Assembly (NCBI GenBank): GCA_959597175.1
Contig: CAUFXM010000004.1
Span: 1 to 64,000 of the forward strand
Source: an uncultured Methanomassiliicoccales archaeon
Lineage (GTDB): Archaea; Thermoplasmatota; Thermoplasmata; Methanomassiliicoccales; Methanomethylophilaceae
Length of the DNA stretch: 64,000 bases
Direction: 5' to 3'
This document shows, one piece after another, positions 1-7,637 of this stretch. Both the position numbers and the translations under genes were made by a program. The first letter of the stretch is position 1; every line of letters starts with the position of its first letter. Under the pieces are notes generated by a model. It did not search any database. It was not told the origin of the DNA and saw only the letters and a program-made list of their open reading frames with translations.

Positions 1-113
1 GAGGTACCCATAGGACGCTCGTAAATGACGAGTTTGATAGAAGCCGGATGTAAGTGCCGAGGTTCGCCGAGGTATTCAGTCCTGGCTTACTAAAGTTCTT
101 TGAACGTCGCTGG
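1..113 (+). rRNA. 23S ribosomal RNA, 3' end (partial)
   Basis: The first ~113 bases match the end of large-subunit rRNA. GTTTGATAGAAGCCGGATGTAAG and the later CTTACTAA correspond to the E. coli block GTTGATAGGCCGGGTGTGTAAG ... GGTACTAATGAACC. They enclose a small hairpin (gccgaggttcgccgaggt). The mature 3' end is placed about 20 bases after ACTAA by analogy, so the end is approximate. No 5S rRNA follows; a protein gene starts ~150 bases later, as in Thermoplasmata where rRNA genes are often unlinked. Confidence 0.85.
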
Positions 114-260
114 GGTGTGATCTAGCAGTTAAACAGGTTTCGTATGAAAAATTCTCATCCTCCGAGAGAACCCTCTTTCCTTTTTTTCCAATTCCATCTG
201 TGTCATGTGTTCCGTGCGTCGTTCTCTATCGTTTTATACGACGATTGCATGGCCATCCCG

Positions 261-899
261 ATGCAGATAGTCAGGATACAGTCCTCCGTTCCCCACGATT
301 CGGGGATCTACCTCGTGATTTCGGACAGGACGATGCTCGTCGACGCCGGCACCGGGGCCGATCCGTCCGTCCCCGACAGGATCCGCGCCGAACTGGGCGG
401 CAGGGGCCTGGACATGGTCGTAGCGACGCACTGCCACTTCGACCACATCGGCGGGATGCCGGACATCGTCCGGGAGTTCGGATGCCCTGTGTACGCGGGG
501 GAGGCGGACGCGCAGCATATGAGGGTGTCTGACGACAGGTACACCCTGGCGTCCATGTTCGGCGGGTCCCTTCCCGAGATGGAGGTCTCGGATCTCGCCG
601 ACGGCCAGGTCATCGACCTGGGAGAGGCGGCCTTCAGGGTGATCCACACCCCCGGCCACACGCGCGGGAGCATCTGCCTCCACGAGCCCGTGTCCGGGGC
701 GCTGATATCCGGCGACACGCTGTTCGAGATGGGCGTCGGCAGGACGGACTTCCCGGGAGGCTCGATGGCGGACATGAGGTCCTCCCTGAGGGTCCTCAGT
801 AACGTTGACATAAGGGAACTGTATCCGGGTCATGGAAGCATATGCAGAGACTGCGGTCCCGAGCTGACGCGGAGGGCCCTGGCTTTGGTAGGTGTTTGA
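261..899 (+). CDS. MBL-fold metallo-hydrolase (glyoxalase II-like)
   Basis: This is a metallo-beta-lactamase fold hydrolase of about 212 residues. It shows the family's metal-binding series: THCHFDHIGG (HxHxDH), then HTPGHTRGS, SGDTLF and YPGHG near the C-terminus. Small proteins of this type are often thioesterase or glyoxalase II-like hydrolases, but the substrate cannot be read from sequence. The frame is open from 144. I place the start at the ATG at 261 (MQIVRIQSS) because a TATA-like TTTTATAC lies at 231-238, about 26 bases upstream, which suits a leaderless transcript; the ATG at 249 is the alternative. The next gene begins directly at its stop codon, so the two are probably co-transcribed. 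Confidence 0.85.
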   Translation: MQIVRIQSSVPHDSGIYLVISDRTMLVDAGTGADPSVPDRIRAELGGRGLDMVVATHCHFDHIGGMPDIVREFGCPVYAGEADAQHMRVSDDRYTLASMFGGSLPEMEVSDLADGQVIDLGEAAFRVIHTPGHTRGSICLHEPVSGALISGDTLFEMGVGRTDFPGGSMADMRSSLRVLSNVDIRELYPGHGSICRDCGPELTRRALALVGV

Positions 900-1538
900 A
901 TGAAGATCATCAAGTGCGATTACTCCCACGGCTTCGACGCCCACTGCGAGGAAGCCGTAGCGGCCGCCGCCGAGGACATCGCGGCCGGCAAGCTCATAGT
1001 CTACCCGACCGAGACCGTCTACGGGATAGGCGCGGACATCTACAACGAATCCGCCGTCAAGAGCCTGTACGTGGCCAAGAACAGGCCGTTCGACATGCCG
1101 CTCTCGGTGGCAGTTTCGGACAAGGCCATGCTGGAGAAGGTCGCGGTGCTCAACGAGAACGCGGACAAGCTGATCAAGGCGTTCCTGCCCGGACCCCTCA
1201 CGATCATCATCAAGAAGCAGCAGAACGTGCCCGACATCGTCACCTCGTCGTCGCAGAAGGTCGGCATACGCATCCCGGACAACAGGTTCGCACTGGAGCT
1301 CATCAGACGCACGGGGCCCATCGTGGCCACGTCCGCCAACCTCCACTCCCACCCCGACGCGGTGGACATCGACGCGGCGATCGTCGACTTCGGCGATGCC
1401 GTGGACACTTACATCGATGCCGGGGCCTGCACCATCGGTCAGCCTTCGACGATCGTCTGGCTCATGGACAAGGAGGTGGAGATCGTCCGCCAGGGAGCGA
1501 TACCCGCAGACAGGATAAGGGAAGTGTTGCAATGCTGA
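900..1538 (+). CDS. Sua5/YrdC-family threonylcarbamoyl-AMP synthase
   Basis: The 212-residue protein is a single YrdC domain. Its N-terminal block GKLIVYPTETVYGIGADIYN contains the family signature, and later it has KNRPFDMPLS, LPGPLTIIIKK and VGIRIPDNRFALELI. YrdC/Sua5 proteins make threonylcarbamoyl-AMP from threonine, bicarbonate and ATP for the t6A37 modification of ANN-decoding tRNAs. The extra C-terminal Sua5 domain is absent, so this is the short form. It starts one base after the metallo-hydrolase stop, and its TGA overlaps the ATG of map in ATGCTGA. This suggests translational coupling in a housekeeping operon. Confidence 0.9.
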   Translation: MKIIKCDYSHGFDAHCEEAVAAAAEDIAAGKLIVYPTETVYGIGADIYNESAVKSLYVAKNRPFDMPLSVAVSDKAMLEKVAVLNENADKLIKAFLPGPLTIIIKKQQNVPDIVTSSSQKVGIRIPDNRFALELIRRTGPIVATSANLHSHPDAVDIDAAIVDFGDAVDTYIDAGACTIGQPSTIVWLMDKEVEIVRQGAIPADRIREVLQC

Positions 1539-2422
1539 GCGAGGACCAGCTGGCGAAGCTCCGCACGGCCGGGAAGGTCGCTGGAGCCGCCAGGGAGCTG
1601 GGGCTCTCCATGGTCAAGGAGGGCGTGAAGCTGTACGATGTGGCGCAGGAGGTGGAGGGCTACATCCGCGAGCACGGATGCGGACTCGCCTTCCCGTGCA
1701 ACATCAGCATAAACGAGATCGCGGCCCACTACACCCCGAGCTGCACCGACAAGTCGGTGTTCCAGATCGGCGACGTGGTCAAGGTGGACTGCGGGGCGGA
1801 GCTCGACGGGATGGTCGGCGACACCGCCGGGACCGTCGAGGTCGGGACCAACTCTTACAGGGACCTGGTGGAGATATCGAAGACCGCCAGGAACACCGTG
1901 GCGGAGTTCATCGGCGACGGTGTCCCCCTCACGGAGATAGGCCGCGCGGTGCAGATGACCATCGAGGGCGCCGGATACCACCCGATCGTCAACCTGTGCG
2001 GCCACCAGATCGAGCCGTACAACCTGCATGCGGGGCTCTCCGTCCCCAACTACGAGAGCGGGGAGACCACCGAGATAAAGAGCGGGATGACCGTGGCGAT
2101 CGAACCGTTCGCCACCAACGGGAAGGGCGAGGTCAGGAACGGCAAGCCCGGGAACATCGTGAGGATCCTCAGGGAGAGGGAGATCGCCGACCCGAAGGCG
2201 AAGGAGTTCTTCGACTACGTGAAGGAGGAGTTCAAGACGTTCCCCTTCTGCGCCAGGTCCTGCGACTTCCCGGACGCGGAGAAGCACGTCAGGAACCTCA
2301 TCAGGCACGGGGTGCTCTCGAGCTACGCCCAGCTGGTGGAGGTCGACGGCGGCATCGTGAGCCAGCACGAGTACACGTTCTACATCGACGGGAAGCGCGG
2401 AGAGGTCACCACCCTCCCGTGA
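1532..2422 (+). CDS. map: Methionine aminopeptidase, type II
   Basis: This 296-residue protein removes the initiator methionine from nascent proteins. The pita-bread metal site is visible: His66 in NEIAAHYTPS, Asp86 in VKVDCG and Asp97 in MVGDTAG. The 11-residue spacing equals that of the Pyrococcus enzyme. Later come GHQIEPYNLHAG, IEPFATNGKGEV and a C-terminal glutamate in SQHEYTFY. An insert before the last third marks the archaeal/eukaryotic type II class. The start overlaps the Sua5 stop. A strong hairpin terminator follows 20 bases after the stop, closing this three-gene unit. Confidence 0.95.
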   Translation: MLSEDQLAKLRTAGKVAGAARELGLSMVKEGVKLYDVAQEVEGYIREHGCGLAFPCNISINEIAAHYTPSCTDKSVFQIGDVVKVDCGAELDGMVGDTAGTVEVGTNSYRDLVEISKTARNTVAEFIGDGVPLTEIGRAVQMTIEGAGYHPIVNLCGHQIEPYNLHAGLSVPNYESGETTEIKSGMTVAIEPFATNGKGEVRNGKPGNIVRILREREIADPKAKEFFDYVKEEFKTFPFCARSCDFPDAEKHVRNLIRHGVLSSYAQLVEVDGGIVSQHEYTFYIDGKRGEVTTLP

Positions 2423-2441
2423 TCCCCTAATCGGATCAATC

Positions 2442-2468
2442 CCCCGGGGTATCCCGGGGTTTTTCTTC
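2442..2468 (+). terminator. Hairpin terminator after map
   Basis: A perfect 7-bp stem CCCCGGG/CCCGGGG with loop GTAT (2442-2459) is followed by TTTTTCTTCT. It ends the metallo-hydrolase, Sua5 and map unit. Confidence 0.75.
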
Positions 2469-2692
2469 TGTGACATTGTGGCATGTCCAGGTTTCCTGCA
2501 TTGTCGAATTGTTCCTAGGTGTAGATTTCATCACATCCATGATGTGCCAGACATATGGAACGTAGTCTGTCATCAGCAGGATCTATCGTTGGTTATGAGT
2601 TCCAACCGTATTGTAAGACCTGTCGCTATCGAACGTTGATGCTCACAATCCCCGCAAACGTTTTCAATCAATCCTCGTTCTCTATGATATGT

Positions 2693-2780
2693 GCCAGGGT
2701 AGCCGAGCCTGGTCAAAGGCGAGGGACTCAAGATCCCTTACCGTAGGGTTTCAAGGGTTCGAATCCCTTCCCTGGCACCA
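2693..2780 (+). tRNA. tRNA-Leu (anticodon CAA)
   Basis: This is a complete class II tRNA of 88 bases. The acceptor stem is GCCAGGG/CCCTGGC, with discriminator A and an encoded CCA end. The D-arm is GCCGAGCCTGGTCAAAGGC. The anticodon arm is AGGGA-CTCAAGA-TCCCT, which gives anticodon CAA (leucine, UUG). A long variable arm and the T-arm GGGTTCGAATCCC follow. The long variable arm, CAA anticodon and A discriminator agree on leucine. I see no intron. The ~220 bases between the map terminator and this tRNA show no gene. Confidence 0.95.
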
Positions 2781-3005
2781 TTGTTTTCGACATTTGTGTC
2801 TTATCTGTATCCGAGGGTATGCAGAGTTATTGCAGGTGGAGGGGGCATCTGAGGGAGAAGGGTGTTCCATACGGTGGTTACGGAGTTAGGACAGAATCTT
2901 TCGTTCATATTCGTTTGCGTATGCGTCCTCAATTATCGATTCAGGATCTACCATTTTCCTGGAGTTATATCCAGGTTCAAATACGAGCTCAACCTACCGA
3001 CGGGC

Positions 3006-3707
3006 ATGAGAGACTACCACGAGACAGATCCGGAGTTCGCAGAGAGGTTCGACCACTTCGCATTCGACGAGGTTGTGAACGAGGAGGGCCAGACCCTCGA
3101 GCCGGTGACCAGGCACCTCGCCATCGTCGCCACGCTGATGGGGTGCCAGGGGATCGATGAGTTCCGCACCGAGGTCCCCAGGGCACTGGACGCCGGGCTC
3201 ACCCCGGTGATGCTCAAGGAGACGATATACCAGGCTGTGGACTACCTGGGGATCGGTAGGGTCAGGCCGTTCCTGGACGCCGCCAACGGGATACTGGAGT
3301 CCAGAGGGGTCAGGCTCCCCCTGGAGGGGCAGGCCACCACGACCATGGACGACCGCCTCGAGAAGGGCGTGGCCGCCCAGGTGGAGATCTTCGGCCCCCA
3401 GATGGCCGAGGCGTGGAAGACCGGCCACATCAACCGCTGGCTCGCCGCCAACTGCTTCGGCGACTACTACACCCGCACCGGCCTGGACCTGGCCCAGAGG
3501 GAGCTGATCACCTTCTGCTTCCTGGCCGCCCAGGGGGGATGCGAGCCCCAGCTCACCGCACATTCAATGGGGAACATGAACATGGGCAACGGCGCCGCGT
3601 TCCTCAGAAAAGTCGTCTCCCAGTGCCTGCCGTACATCGGATACCCCCGGAGCCTGAATGCGATGACCTGCATCGCCAATGCCGAGGAGCAGATGAAGAG
3701 CCAGTAA
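3006..3707 (+). CDS. Carboxymuconolactone decarboxylase family protein (two CMD domains)
   Basis: This is an alpha-helical protein of about 233 residues with two AhpD/CMD-like repeats. Repeat one includes RHLAIVATLMGCQGIDEFR and VMLKETIYQAVDYLGIGR. Repeat two includes RELITFCFLAAQGGCEPQL and CLPYIGYPRSLNA. Each repeat has a single cysteine where peroxidase-type AhpD has CxxC, so peroxiredoxin-like activity is not assured. Relatives act as gamma-carboxymuconolactone decarboxylases or as small thiol redox proteins. The frame is open from 2862. I chose the ATG at 3006 because family similarity begins there; a TATA-like ttatatcc near 2964 suggests a start close by, so the N-terminus is uncertain. 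It is a monocistronic gene ending in a hairpin. Confidence 0.8.
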   Translation: MRDYHETDPEFAERFDHFAFDEVVNEEGQTLEPVTRHLAIVATLMGCQGIDEFRTEVPRALDAGLTPVMLKETIYQAVDYLGIGRVRPFLDAANGILESRGVRLPLEGQATTTMDDRLEKGVAAQVEIFGPQMAEAWKTGHINRWLAANCFGDYYTRTGLDLAQRELITFCFLAAQGGCEPQLTAHSMGNMNMGNGAAFLRKVVSQCLPYIGYPRSLNAMTCIANAEEQMKSQ

Positions 3708-3718
3708 ACCAGAATCGT

Positions 3719-3760
3719 CCGGATGGAGTCGACATGGGGATCCCCTCCATCCGGGCATTT
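3719..3760. terminator. Convergent hairpin terminator
   Basis: A 10-bp inverted repeat, CCGGATGGAG (3719-3728) and CTCCATCCGG (3745-3754), is followed by CATTTT. It lies between the CMD gene and the converging winged-helix gene and could serve both strands. Confidence 0.6.
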
Positions 3761-3785
3761 TACGGTTTGTAGCATGATTCTTGGG

Positions 3786-4061
3786 TCAATCAGTCCGCAG
3801 GGACGCGTCCAGTTCGTCCAGCACCTCGGCGAACCCCCTTCCCTTATCGGTCAGGGTGAGGGTCACCGCCCGGGTGAACCTGTCCCGGGTCTGGACTATC
3901 AGGCCGGCCTTCTCCAGCAGCGCGAACTTGTCCGGCATCCTGTCGTTGTTGGCGATGTCGTTGTACACCTCCATCCTGGTGGCCGACCCTCCCTTCCGGC
4001 GGAGGTACAGCATCAGTGCCAGCATGTGCTTCCTTTCGAAGATCAGTATCCCTTCAGACAT
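3786..4061 (-). CDS. Winged-helix transcriptional regulator
   Basis: The 91-residue protein has the pattern of a small winged-helix domain: a helical start (ERKHMLALMLYLRRKGG), a recognition-helix region (RMPDKFALLEKAGLI) and a beta wing (FTRAVTLTLTDKGRGFAEVL), then an acidic tail. Similar proteins are MarR- or PadR-like archaeal regulators. It is divergent from the two SMR transporter genes. A perfect palindrome (4072-4094) covers its own TATA region (GTATAC, about 22 bases before the start), so the likely role is a repressor of itself and of the SMR pair. The ligand is unknown. The start at 4061 is supported by the TATA spacing. Confidence 0.75.
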   Translation of the reverse strand: MSEGILIFERKHMLALMLYLRRKGGSATRMEVYNDIANNDRMPDKFALLEKAGLIVQTRDRFTRAVTLTLTDKGRGFAEVLDELDASLRTD

Positions 4062-4071
4062 GTCCGACTCC

Positions 4072-4094
4072 CACCTGTATACACTATACAGGTG
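4072..4094. promoter_or_regulatory. Palindromic operator between regulator and SMR genes
   Basis: The perfect inverted repeat CACCTGTATA-cac-TATACAGGTG has 10-bp arms and a 3-base spacer. It overlaps the probable TATA box of the leftward winged-helix gene and lies 41 bases before the rightward SMR start, the expected place for an autoregulating dimeric repressor. Confidence 0.75.
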
Positions 4095-4134
4095 ACGACA
4101 AGCCTATTGAAACGGACCCCGTATTATCAAGGTT

Positions 4135-4494
4135 ATGGAATTCGCATGGATCCTGCTGGCGGTAGCGGGACTGATGGAGCCCTGCTGGGTCCACACCCTG
4201 GAGCGCTCCGAGCACTTCAGGCGGAAGGGGTACGCGATTGCGACTGTCGTTCTGATCGTGGTCGACCTGTGCATCCTGTCCGCGGCGATGGGGACGATAG
4301 GCACCGGCGTGTCGTACGCGGTGTGGGCCGGCATCGGCGCGGTGACCACGTTCGCGATGGGTGCGGCGATCTACAAAGACCCGGTGTCGCCGGCCAGGGT
4401 GTTCTTCGTGGCGCTCCTGATAGCCGGAGTGGTGGGGCTGCACATGACCACGGGGGGACACCGATGGGCGGGACCGCGAAGGGATGGATGCTGA
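4135..4494 (+). CDS. SMR-family transporter subunit (Gdx/SugE-like), first of pair
   Basis: This is a four-helix membrane protein of 119 residues from the small multidrug resistance family. The first helix carries the glutamate of the transport site in AGLMEPCWVHTL, where SugE/Gdx proteins have GLMEVxW. Helices follow at roughly residues 31-50, 58-75 and 85-103. SugE/Gdx relatives export guanidinium or quaternary ammonium compounds in exchange for protons. Its C-terminal ~10 codons overlap the next SMR gene, which suggests a heteromeric pair of the kind in which two SMR subunits of opposite topology assemble. The Arg-rich C-terminal tail is an extension beyond the core fold. It is probably controlled by the divergent winged-helix gene. 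Confidence 0.85.
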   Translation: MEFAWILLAVAGLMEPCWVHTLERSEHFRRKGYAIATVVLIVVDLCILSAAMGTIGTGVSYAVWAGIGAVTTFAMGAAIYKDPVSPARVFFVALLIAGVVGLHMTTGGHRWAGPRRDGC

Positions 4495-4811
4495 TACTGG
4501 TCGCAGGCCTCACCGAGGTGGTGTGGGCGGTGGCCATGGGGATGTCCGATGGGTTCCGGATCCCGGAGTACACCCTCTTGGTGGCCATTTTCCTGACGCT
4601 GAGCACCTATCTGTTGTCCAAGGCCCTGGACCAGGGGCTGCCCGTGGGCGCGGCCTACGCCTGCTGGGTGGGGGTCGGTGCCGTCGGGGCCGTGGCGGTG
4701 AGCTCGCTCATCGGGCTGGAGCACCTGACCTCCGAGTCGCTGGTGTTCGTGGCCATGGTGGCTGTGGGCGTGGTTGGGTTGCAGGCTACCGGGAAAGGTC
4801 ATGGCGGATGA
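4464..4811 (+). CDS. SMR-family transporter subunit, second of pair
   Basis: This 115-residue four-helix SMR protein has the conserved first-helix glutamate in VAGLTEVVWAVAMGMSDGF, then TYLLSKALDQGLPVGAAYACWVGVG in helices two and three, and a last helix ending in VVGLQATGK. GxxYACWxGxG is close to the signature of paired Gdx/YkkC-D subunits. The start at 4464 overlaps the upstream SMR gene by 31 bases, so the two are translationally coupled and probably form a heterodimer. The alternative start is the methionine at residue 9. About 220 bases downstream the ribosomal operon promoter begins. Confidence 0.85.
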   Translation: MGGTAKGWMLILVAGLTEVVWAVAMGMSDGFRIPEYTLLVAIFLTLSTYLLSKALDQGLPVGAAYACWVGVGAVGAVAVSSLIGLEHLTSESLVFVAMVAVGVVGLQATGKGHGG

Positions 4812-5025
4812 TGGGGGGCTGCATTGACGGCATCCTGGGCTTGGGGTCGGGCGCGGTCACGGTACGGCGCATCGGTCAATCCAGGAACACGCACAAAGAA
4901 GAAGCCCGTCAGGCTCTGGCGGGAGCCGAAGAGAAGAATCCAGTCAGGAGGTTTCCCAGCATCGATGATTCCGGGAGGGGCCTGGAATCTCGAGATTTGA
5001 TATGCCCTCCTATCACGCCATCAAA

Positions 5026-5179
5026 CCCTTTATTAATAAGGAGGGAATCGGGAGCATCACGTAAACTCAGGACCCGCCCTCGGCATGTTCCGGGGGATGA
5101 ACACTGAGAGCTCCTTCCCTCGGGAACAGGAGCTTGTGCGTACCCCCTCAGGGGGAGGCATTTACGGAGGTTTAGCGCA
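5026..5179 (+). promoter_or_regulatory. Promoter and structured leader of the rps13 operon
   Basis: An AT-rich TATA element (TTTATTAATAA, 5029-5039) predicts a transcript start near 5060, leaving a leader of about 120 bases, which is long for a genome rich in leaderless genes. The leader contains two strong hairpins: AGCTCCT/AGGAGCT (5109-5134) with a further inner stem, and CCCCC-TCA-GGGGG (5143-5155). A Shine-Dalgarno GGAGGT sits at 5166-5171, just before the ATG at 5180. The rest of the gap, from 4812, shows no gene. Confidence 0.6.
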
Positions 5180-5653
5180 ATGGCTAAGAAGAAAGAGCAG
5201 CAGCAGACGGAGGACGAGAACTTCAACTTCATCGTCCGTATCGTCAACTCCGACATCGACGGTCAGAAGAAGACCGTCGTCGGACTCCAGAGCATCAAAG
5301 GTGTAGGGAAGAGGGTCGCCCAGATCGTCGCCAAGAAGGCCGACGTGGACCCCGCCGTGAAGATCGGTTCCCTCCCCGACGAGAAGGTCAAGGAGATCGA
5401 GGCCCTGGTCAAGTCCTACGTCGAGTACGCCCCCAGCTGGGCCATCAACAGGCAGAACGACTACGAGACCGGCGCCGACATGCACCTGTTCGGTAACGAC
5501 CTGGACATCATCCAGAAGGACGACATCAACAGGATGAAGATGATCCGCTGCTACCGCGGAATCAGGCACGAGGGGCACCACAAGGTCCGCGGACAGAGGA
5601 CCAGGTCCAACGGAAGGCACGGACTCACCATGGGAGTCCAGAGGAAGTCCTGA
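5180..5653 (+). CDS. rps13: 30S ribosomal protein S13
   Basis: The 157-residue protein is the archaeal uS13 of the small-subunit head, which contacts the A-site finger and P-site tRNA. After a Lys/Gln-rich start (AKKKEQQQ) come IVNSDIDGQKKTVVGLQSIKGVGKRVA (H2TH-type helix and loop), a middle segment with DLDIIQKDDINRMKMIRCYRG, and the RNA-binding C-terminus RHEGHHKVRGQRTRSNGRHG. The length is normal for archaea. It leads the S13-S4-S11-RpoD cluster and has a clear GGAGGT ribosome-binding site. Confidence 0.97.
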   Translation: MAKKKEQQQTEDENFNFIVRIVNSDIDGQKKTVVGLQSIKGVGKRVAQIVAKKADVDPAVKIGSLPDEKVKEIEALVKSYVEYAPSWAINRQNDYETGADMHLFGNDLDIIQKDDINRMKMIRCYRGIRHEGHHKVRGQRTRSNGRHGLTMGVQRKS

Positions 5654-5663
5654 GGTGGTTTGA

Positions 5664-6311
5664 ATGGGAGACCCTAAGTTTTCACGCAAGACATACGACA
5701 CCCCCTCCCACCCCTGGGAGGGCGAGAGGATCAAGGCCGAGGTCGAGGTCGTCCGCGCCTTCGGACTGAAGAACAAGACCGAGGTCTGGAAGGCCGAGAC
5801 CATCCTCAGGAACCTGAGGAAGCAGTCCAGGGACCTCCAGGCCCGCCTGAGGACCGGCGACGCGCAGGCCAAGATCGAGGCCGACGCCCTGCTGGCCAAG
5901 TGCGGCCGCCTGGGATACCTGCCTGTCGGCTCCGACCTGAACGACATCCTCGCACTGAAGGACGAGGACGTCCTGTCCAGGCGCCTGCAGACCATCGTCT
6001 ACGAGAAGGGACTGGCCAGCACCATCAGGCAGGCCAGGCAGATGATCACCCACGGACACATCTTCATGAACGGTCACAGGGTGACCGTCCCCGGGTACCT
6101 CGTCACCAGGGCCGAGGAGTCCTCCATCGAGTTCAACCCCGCGTCCCCGTTCACCGACGAGATGCACCCCATGAGGATCTCCGCCGAGGCAGCCGCCGCC
6201 AACGCAGCGGTCAGGGCCAAGGCCGAGGCCGACCAGGCCGCCGCAGACGCCGCGGCCGCGAAAGCAGACGCCGAGGAGGCGGGAATCACAGCAGAGGACG
6301 GTGTTCACTGA
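5664..6311 (+). CDS. rps4: 30S ribosomal protein S4
   Basis: The archaeal uS4 has 215 residues: an N-terminal region with [18 protein letters not shown], followed by the S4 RNA-binding domain around residues 105-165 ([37 protein letters not shown]). It nucleates 16S rRNA folding. The C-terminal ~40 residues are a long Ala/Glu-rich helix ([19 protein letters not shown]), an extension seen in only some archaeal S4 proteins. It starts 10 bases after rps13, and its TGA overlaps the start of rps11. Confidence 0.97.
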   Translation: MGDPKFSRKTYDTPSHPWEGERIKAEVEVVRAFGLKNKTEVWKAETILRNLRKQSRDLQARLRTGDAQAKIEADALLAKCGRLGYLPVGSDLNDILALKDEDVLSRRLQTIVYEKGLASTIRQARQMITHGHIFMNGHRVTVPGYLVTRAEESSIEFNPASPFTDEMHPMRISAEAAAANAAVRAKAEADQAAADAAAAKADAEEAGITAEDGVH

Positions 6312-6697
6312 TGACAGCCAAATGGGGAATCGCAAACATCTACGCCAGCTACAACAACATCATGATCACGCTGACCGACATCACCGGTGCCGAGACGATC
6401 ACCAAGGCCACCGGCGGAATGGTCGTCAAGCAGGCCAAGGACGAGTCCTCGCCCTACGCCGCCCAGAAGGCAGCCGAGAAGGTCGCCGAGGTCGCGAAGG
6501 AGAAGGAGTTCGTCGGGATCCACGTCAGGGTCAGGGCCCCCGGAGGAAACAAGTCCGTCTCCCCCGGACCCGGAGCCCAGGCCGCCATCCGTGCCCTCAC
6601 CAGGGCCGGCCTGAAGATCGGCAGGATCGAGGATGTCACACCCATACCGCACGACGGTACCAAGAAGAAGGGCGGACGCAGGGGACGCAGGGTCTGA
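6311..6697 (+). CDS. rps11: 30S ribosomal protein S11
   Basis: The 128-residue archaeal uS11 belongs to the platform of the small subunit. Typical segments are [62 protein letters not shown] and the C-terminal [21 protein letters not shown]. The ATG at 6311 shares a base with the TGA of rps4 (TGATG overlap), so translation is coupled. rpoD follows 12 bases later. Confidence 0.97.
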   Translation: MTAKWGIANIYASYNNIMITLTDITGAETITKATGGMVVKQAKDESSPYAAQKAAEKVAEVAKEKEFVGIHVRVRAPGGNKSVSPGPGAQAAIRALTRAGLKIGRIEDVTPIPHDGTKKKGGRRGRRV

Positions 6698-6709
6698 GGA
6701 GGCTCTCCC

Positions 6710-7546
6710 ATGGACATCGAGATTCTCGAAATGGCGGAGAGGAAGGCCAAGTTCATCCTGAAGGACTCCTCCCCCGCCATGGCGAACGCCCTCAGGAGGA
6801 CACTCCTCTCCGACATCCCCAAGATGGCCATCGACAAGGTCGAGTTCCACCTGGGACCCATCATGTACGATGACAAGGAGTACGAGAGCGTCACGCCCTT
6901 GTTCGATGAGATCATCGCCCACAGGCTGGGTATGGTCCCGGTCCCCACGGACCTGGACCTCTTCGTCCCGCAGAGCGAGTGCTCCTGCGGCGGTGAGGGC
7001 TGCCCCAACTGCACGATCATGTACAGTCTGAACAAGATCGGACCGTGCACCGTGCTCTCCGGGGACCTGGAGCCCCTCGGGAACCCCAACCTCAGGGTCA
7101 AGGACGAGTTCATCCCCATAGTGGAGCTCACCGACGGACAGGCCGTGCTGATCTACGCCACCGCCGTCATGGGCACCGCCAGGAAGCACGTCAAGTGGCA
7201 GGTCGCCAACGGTGTCGGATACAAGTACATGCCCGGCGTCGAGGTCGACCCGGCCCGTGCCTCGGACGAGGACGTGGTGGAGTGCGCCGCGCTCTGCCCC
7301 AAGAAGGTCTTCGAGGTCGAGGACGGGAAGCTCGTGGTGAAGAACCCCCTGGACTGCAGTCTGTGCATGACCTGCACCGAGCACGTCGGGGAGCGCGGAG
7401 GCGTCACCGTCACCGCGGACGACAGGAACTTCCTGTTCAAGTTCGAGACCGACGGGTCTCTCACCGCCCAGCAGACCCTCGACAAGGCCCTCGAGGTCCT
7501 CACATCGGAGGCCAACGACTTCGCGTCTCAGCTCGAGGCCCTCTGA
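6710..7546 (+). CDS. rpoD: DNA-directed RNA polymerase subunit D with ferredoxin-like Fe-S domain
   Basis: Subunit D (Rpb3/alpha-like, 278 residues) starts assembly of archaeal RNA polymerase with subunit L. The N-terminal half has AMANALRRTLLSDIPKMAID, the signature of the dimerisation domain. A cysteine cluster (CSCGGEGCPNC) follows near residue 88. The inserted ferredoxin-like domain at about residues 187-227 keeps CAALCPKKVF and CSLCMTCTEH. These are enough cysteines for one [4Fe-4S] cluster, as in several archaeal D subunits. It is the last gene of this operon and a perfect hairpin follows. In many archaea this cluster continues into rpl18e, rpl13, rps9 and rpoN, which are not here. Confidence 0.96.
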   Translation: MDIEILEMAERKAKFILKDSSPAMANALRRTLLSDIPKMAIDKVEFHLGPIMYDDKEYESVTPLFDEIIAHRLGMVPVPTDLDLFVPQSECSCGGEGCPNCTIMYSLNKIGPCTVLSGDLEPLGNPNLRVKDEFIPIVELTDGQAVLIYATAVMGTARKHVKWQVANGVGYKYMPGVEVDPARASDEDVVECAALCPKKVFEVEDGKLVVKNPLDCSLCMTCTEHVGERGGVTVTADDRNFLFKFETDGSLTAQQTLDKALEVLTSEANDFASQLEAL

Positions 7547-7556
7547 ACCTTTCAAA

Positions 7557-7577
7557 GCCCCTCCCCAAGGGAGGGGC
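7557..7577 (+). terminator. Hairpin terminator after rpoD
   Basis: A perfect 9-bp stem, GCCCCTCCC and GGGAGGGGC with loop CAA, lies 10 bases after the rpoD stop. Only a weak T-rich run (ATCTTA) follows. Confidence 0.65.
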
Positions 7578-7637
7578 ATCTTACCCCAAACCGCACGCGG
7601 TGGGAGATGTTATCATCACGTTCGGCAATGTCCCGGC

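Noticed and set aside
842..1531. An N-terminal extension of methionine aminopeptidase (frame open from 842).
   Set aside because: That stretch is the shadow of the Sua5/YrdC gene; the ATG at 1532 with the ATGCTGA overlap fits the family length.
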